From the NCBI GenBank assembly GCA_902633855.1, contig CACPHU010000010.1:1-38145 (forward strand): 38,145 bases of DNA, written 5' to 3'. Position numbers and translations under genes: made by a program. The stretch comes from an uncultured OCS116 cluster bacterium. GTDB lineage: Bacteria > Pseudomonadota > Alphaproteobacteria > Rhizobiales > TMED25. The notes beneath the pieces are model-generated. The model ran no database searches, had not been told where the DNA came from, and saw nothing but the letters and a program-made list of their open reading frames with translations. This document shows, piece by piece, positions 34,742 to 38,145 of this stretch (its first letter is position 1; each line of letters starts with the position of its first letter).

Positions 34742-35788
34742 ATGTTACCTGAATCAAAGAGACAAAAAATAGCAAGCTATTTCAATGTTGGTAAGCCCAA
34801 GCGGGGTATTATGCTTTGCGGCCATGGAAGCCGCAGTGAGTCGGCTGTAGCTGAATTTGCGAATTTAGTTTTCAGATTAAAAAAATTACTACCAAATATA
34901 CCAATAGAGTTTGGTTATTTAGAATTCGCAAAGCCTATTATAAGCGATGGATTAGATAAACTAAGAGAGGCTGGTGTTACTGAAATAGTCGCATTGCCAG
35001 CAATGTTATTTGCCGCCGGCCATGCTAAAAATGATATACCGTCTGTGCTAAATACATACAACTACAAATATCCAAAACTCAAGATCACATACAGTAGGGA
35101 ATTGGGTATAGATAATCTGATGATCAAGGCGGCATCCGAAAGGATAATTGAGTCTATTGATAGTGCGAAATTAAAGATTGATAAACATGACTCGATGCTT
35201 CTGGTCGTTGGTAGGGGAGCATCTGATCCGGATGCAAACTCAAATATATCAAAGATTACACGATTACTATGGGAAGGCATCGGGTTTGGTTGGGCTGAAA
35301 CAGCTTACTCCGGTGTTACTTTTCCACTCGTATCACCTGCCCTTGAGAAGATTGTTCAGGTTGGATACAAAAGAATTATTGTATTCCCCTATTTTTTATT
35401 TACCGGGATCCTTGTCGATAGAATATATAAATCCGTAGATGAGGTAAGTAAAGTTCATAGCAACATAGAGTTTTTAAAAGCGCCCTATCTCAATGATCAT
35501 CCAAAAGTGGTAGAGACTTTTTGTGATAGAGTAATTGATGTAATTGATGGTGACATTAATATGAATTGTCAACTTTGTAAATATCGAGAACAAGTTTTAG
35601 GCTTTGAGAATGAGGTTGGATTGGCTCAAGAAAGTCACCATCACCATGTTGAAGGGGGTAGTCAATCGCATGATCATACCCATGATCATACCCATGATCA
35701 CACCCATGATCACACCCATGACCATTCTCACCATCATCCCTACCCGCATGCGGACCATCCACTAGGTCCAGTAACCCTTAAAAAATAG
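34742..35788 (+). CDS. cbiX: Sirohydrochlorin cobaltochelatase, long form with His-rich tail
   Basis: A 348-residue CbiX-long protein that inserts Co2+ into sirohydrochlorin in the early-cobalt route to B12. Domain 1 (about 20-125) has the catalytic-type H28 (C-G-H-G-S-R) and H94 (A-A-G-H-A-K). Domain 2 (about 150-270) repeats the fold, but the equivalent histidine is R158 (V-G-R-G-A) and the other is lost, so it is probably structural. An MXCXXC motif follows (M274, C276, C279), which in characterised long CbiX proteins binds an iron-sulfur cluster. Residues 298-339 hold about 20 histidines, including H-D-H-T repeats, likely a cobalt or nickel store. GAAGGTG at 34731-34737 is the ribosome binding site. 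First gene of the operon. Confidence 0.95.
   Translation: MLPESKRQKIASYFNVGKPKRGIMLCGHGSRSESAVAEFANLVFRLKKLLPNIPIEFGYLEFAKPIISDGLDKLREAGVTEIVALPAMLFAAGHAKNDIPSVLNTYNYKYPKLKITYSRELGIDNLMIKAASERIIESIDSAKLKIDKHDSMLLVVGRGASDPDANSNISKITRLLWEGIGFGWAETAYSGVTFPLVSPALEKIVQVGYKRIIVFPYFLFTGILVDRIYKSVDEVSKVHSNIEFLKAPYLNDHPKVVETFCDRVIDVIDGDINMNCQLCKYREQVLGFENEVGLAQESHHHHVEGGSQSHDHTHDHTHDHTHDHTHDHSHHHPYPHADHPLGPVTLKK
35669..35728 (+). repeat. Tandem 12-base repeat coding the His-rich tail of CbiX
   Basis: Four near-identical units of CATGATCAYACC at 35669, 35681, 35693 and 35705, and a degenerate fifth at 35717, each coding H-D-H-T. Units 1 and 2 are identical, as are 3 and 4, suggesting recent slippage or duplication and possible length variation between strains. 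Confidence 0.9.
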
Positions 35789-35793
35789 AAATC

Positions 35794-36429
35794 ATGCAAA
35801 AATACATAAGAGAGCCCACTGAAATATATAAAAAGTCATTTGATACTATATCATCTGAAGTTGATCTAACAGGCTACAATGATCAAGAAAAAAAAATAGT
35901 GACAAGAATAATACATTCTTGTGGTGATGTATCAATTGCAGAGGATATTTTTATTTCTGAGAATGCAATTGAAAGTGGAATTGGCGCCATGAAATTGGGT
36001 GAAAAAATATACGTTGACAGTAAGATGGTCGCAGCTGGAATAATTGAAAAAAATATAAAACTGAGCAGAATTTATTGTCATATTGGCGATGAAGATGTTG
36101 TTGGTATAGCAAAAAAATTAAATACAACAAGGTCAGCTGCTGCGGTCGAGCATTGGAAAGAGGGGATGTCTAACTCTATCCTTGTTGTTGGTAACGCACC
36201 TACCGCATTGTTCAGGGTATTAGAAATAATTAATGAATACAATATAAAGCCAAGTCTAGTCATTGGAATGCCATTGGGCTTCGTTGGTGCGGTTGAAGCG
36301 AAAGAGGAGCTTATAAATTTTTATCAATCAACTGGGTTAAATATTATAACTATCCGCGGGAGACGAGGCGGAAGTGCTATGGCATCAGCAACAATTAATG
36401 CGATAAGTTTGTTGATTGATGACAAATAG
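35794..36429 (+). CDS. cobH: Precorrin-8X methylmutase
   Basis: A 211-residue CobH/CbiC enzyme that moves the C11 methyl to C12 to give hydrogenobyrinate or cobyrinate. The catalytic-type H41 lies in R-I-I-H-S-C-G-D, followed by G-x-K-I-Y-V-D-S-x-M-V-A-A-G. The C-terminal G-N-A-P-T-A-L-F and G-x-P-L-G-F-V-G-A-V-E-A-K motifs are family hallmarks. Length is usual. Starts 5 bases after cbiX and overlaps cobL by 11 bases. Confidence 0.96.
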   Translation: MQKYIREPTEIYKKSFDTISSEVDLTGYNDQEKKIVTRIIHSCGDVSIAEDIFISENAIESGIGAMKLGEKIYVDSKMVAAGIIEKNIKLSRIYCHIGDEDVVGIAKKLNTTRSAAAVEHWKEGMSNSILVVGNAPTALFRVLEIINEYNIKPSLVIGMPLGFVGAVEAKEELINFYQSTGLNIITIRGRRGGSAMASATINAISLLIDDK

Positions 36430-37645
36430 AAAAATACAATTAATTGGATTAGGTGCTGGAGGTATTGACACATTGCCAACCAGTCACAAAGAATTAATCT
36501 TTTCCGCAGATGTAATATTCGGAGCTGAAAGACATCTAGAAGATATTCCCGCAAATATCAAAAAAAAGTCATGGTCAAAAAATATTAGAAATGATCTCAA
36601 GAAGATAAAAAATATAAAGAATAAAAAAATATGTATTTTAGCAACGGGTGACCCACTTTTTTATGGTGTTGGGAATCTAGTTATGGAATTTTTTTCAATC
36701 GACGAAGTGGATATATTGCCAAGCCCTTCGATATTGTCATTATGTTGCGCAAAAATTGGACAAAACATTAAAGATGTGGATGCAGTCTCCCTTCATGGAA
36801 GAGATTTCAACTCGATAATTAGTTATTTACAGCCAAATAGTAAGTTATTTGTTTTATCTCATGACAAGAATACTCCAACTAAAATCATTAAGTTATTAAA
36901 AGATTTGAACTTCGAGAGTAGTTTAATTTATATTTTTGAAAATGTTGGCAGGAATGACGAGAAAATTACAAAAAAAATTATAAAAGATTGTCATAATTTT
37001 AGTTGTGCTAATTTAAATTCAGTTTTTATTGATATTCCTACTTCAAAAGATACGAATTTTTATCCAAATTCAGTCGGGTTAGCTGACTCATTATATAAAA
37101 ATGATGGGCAAATCACAAAAAGTGAGATTAGAGCGATAACGATTTCAAAATTAGAGCCATTAAATAATTCTATTATGTGGGATATTGGTGGTGGTTCTGG
37201 ATCTATATCCATTGAGTGGTCATTGATAAACAATGCTGCAAAAATATATACGATTGAACAAAATAAGAAAAGAATTGGTTTTATAAGAGAAAATATAAAA
37301 AAATTTGCGATCAAAAATATAACAGTCTTACACGAATCTGCGCCAGATATATTAGAAATGTTGGAAAAGCCAGACAGGATATTTATTGGTGGGGGTCTTG
37401 CTTCAGATAAGGGAGATAAGATTATAGATAAGTCATTAGACTGCTTGAAGCAGACAGGAATAATTGTAGCAAATGGTGTTACAGCTGAAACTGAGAGTCT
37501 CTTGATTGGTATGCACAAGGTTTATGGTGGTGAATTATCAAAATATTCAGTCTCTAACCTAAAAAAAATTGGCAAATTACATGCATGGGATCAACAGATG
37601 CATGTTACGCAATGGAAATATAAGAAAGGACCAGATGCTCGGTAA
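36419..37645 (+). CDS. cobL: Precorrin-6Y C5,15-methyltransferase (decarboxylating), CbiE-CbiT fusion
   Basis: A 408-residue fused enzyme. The N-terminal CbiE-type tetrapyrrole methylase (about 1-205) has I-G-L-G-A-G-G (9-15) and A-T-G-D-P-L-F-Y-G near 75-83. The C-terminal CbiT Rossmann methyltransferase has the SAM motif D-I-G-G-G-S-G-S near residue 255 and F-I-G-G-G after it. It methylates C5 and C15 and removes the C12 acetate carboxyl. ATG 36419 (M-T-N-R-K) is preferred over the TTG just before it. It overlaps cobH by 11 bases upstream and cobI by 11 downstream, so translation is probably coupled. Confidence 0.96.
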   Translation: MTNRKIQLIGLGAGGIDTLPTSHKELIFSADVIFGAERHLEDIPANIKKKSWSKNIRNDLKKIKNIKNKKICILATGDPLFYGVGNLVMEFFSIDEVDILPSPSILSLCCAKIGQNIKDVDAVSLHGRDFNSIISYLQPNSKLFVLSHDKNTPTKIIKLLKDLNFESSLIYIFENVGRNDEKITKKIIKDCHNFSCANLNSVFIDIPTSKDTNFYPNSVGLADSLYKNDGQITKSEIRAITISKLEPLNNSIMWDIGGGSGSISIEWSLINNAAKIYTIEQNKKRIGFIRENIKKFAIKNITVLHESAPDILEMLEKPDRIFIGGGLASDKGDKIIDKSLDCLKQTGIIVANGVTAETESLLIGMHKVYGGELSKYSVSNLKKIGKLHAWDQQMHVTQWKYKKGPDAR

Positions 37646-38145
37646 GGCTTATGGCATTGGAGTTGGGCCAGGAGACCCGAAATTATTAACTGTAAAAGCA
37701 ATGGAAATCCTTGAGCAGCTAAAAATCGTATTTTACCCGTCCTTTGGTAAAAATAGTATCGCTCTGGATATTGCGCGTTCACATATAAGAACTGACGCAA
37801 AATTGATCGAAATGAACATTCCTCTATTCCCTAATGAGGCAAAGGTGGCCGCTTATCAAAACTTTGCGAACCAAATAAAAGTGTATCTAAATAAACAAGT
37901 TGATGTCGGCGTATTATGCGAAGGGGACCCTCTATTTTTTGGCTCTTTCATTACAATCCGAGACTTATTGAAGGAAAGTCACCAAGTAAAGGTAGTTTCA
38001 GGAATTTCATCCATAATGTCTGCATTTGTCCACGTGGATGATTTCATGGGACAAGGCGATGACTCAATAAGTATAATTACAGCAGGGACGGATGAGTTTC
38101 TTATGAGGGATAAAATTTCCACGTCAAATACAACGATAATAATAA
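37635..38145 (+). CDS. cobI: Precorrin-2 C20-methyltransferase, 3'-partial
   Basis: Reading from ATG 37635 gives 170 codons with no stop before the window ends, about 70% of a normal 235-245-residue protein. The SAM-dependent tetrapyrrole methylase start (G-I-G-V-G-P-G-D-P-K-L-L-T-V-K-A, residues 7-22), the long linker with Y-P-S, and the E-G-D-P-L-F-F-G-S motif near residues 103-111 identify CobI/CbiL. It methylates C20 of precorrin-2 or cobalt-precorrin-2, the step right after cobalt insertion in the CbiX route. It overlaps cobL by 11 bases; the operon presumably continues with cobJ and others. Confidence 0.92.
   Translation, partial: MLGKAYGIGVGPGDPKLLTVKAMEILEQLKIVFYPSFGKNSIALDIARSHIRTDAKLIEMNIPLFPNEAKVAAYQNFANQIKVYLNKQVDVGVLCEGDPLFFGSFITIRDLLKESHQVKVVSGISSIMSAFVHVDDFMGQGDDSISIITAGTDEFLMRDKISTSNTTIII

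Noticed and set aside
35669-35728. Short regular repeats as a possible CRISPR array
   Set aside because: Units are only 12 bases, tandem without spacers, and in frame, coding H-D-H-T in CbiX.
37060-37518. 152-codon open frame antisense to cobL
   Set aside because: It lies wholly inside the clearly coding CbiT part of cobL on the other strand, shows no family motif, and is rich in I/S/F as expected of an antisense shadow.

Overview
The window looks like a piece of a compact, AT-rich alphaproteobacterial chromosome, probably from a marine or otherwise streamlined lineage. The evidence is the housekeeping block rplS / leuC-leuD-leuB / asd / sdhC-sdhD-sdhA-sdhB / rpmF, which has an alphaproteobacterial flavour. 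Intergenic gaps are very short, convergent genes meet within 0 to 16 bases, and no clear rho-independent terminators are visible. I cannot name the genus from sequence alone. No rRNA, tRNA, CRISPR, insertion sequence, phage or plasmid gene was seen, and no gene-free stretch exceeds 300 bases.

Region 1 (1 to about 7.9 kb): a 5'-partial double-cupin gene with a clipped second barrel, a minus-strand run of three membrane transporters with no enzyme, an alpha/beta hydrolase, a CNNM/DUF21-CBS membrane protein, a membrane zinc peptidase (HEIGH motif) and a LysE-type exporter.

Region 2 (about 7.9 to 21.06 kb): an accessory catabolic region. It holds a ThDP-dependent decarboxylase/synthase-like enzyme, an Ldh2-family dehydrogenase and a glutathione transferase. 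It also holds two paralogous mandelate racemase/muconate lactonizing-type enolases, each in an operon with its own permease (MFS or DMT), and a ketopantoate-reductase-like and a Gfo/Idh/MocA dehydrogenase. A four-gene operon amidase - cyclase-family hydrolase - cupin - cupin ends the region. Together these suggest uptake, hydrolysis, epimerisation or isomerisation, and oxidation of a small amide, lactone, cyclic imino acid or related acid. The substrate is not identifiable from the sequence. This is one candidate for an undescribed pathway.

Region 3 (21.1 to 30.6 kb): core metabolism. Ribosomal protein L19, an M42 aminopeptidase, leucine biosynthesis (leuCDB), aspartate-semialdehyde dehydrogenase, succinate dehydrogenase (sdhCDAB) and ribosomal protein L32.

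Region 4 (30.7 to 34.5 kb): isoprenoid and pantothenate supply. A farnesyl-diphosphate-synthase-like gene converges on an ispG-panB-panC operon.

Region 5 (34.5 kb to the end): a cobalamin operon cbiX-cobH-cobL-cobI, cut by the window edge. The long cobaltochelatase carries a histidine-rich tail and an MXCXXC motif. Its roughly 128-nt leader can fold into a compact structured RNA, and one strand of the closing stem could alternatively pair with the Shine-Dalgarno sequence. The promoter region also contains inverted and direct repeats. This leader is the other main candidate for something undescribed.
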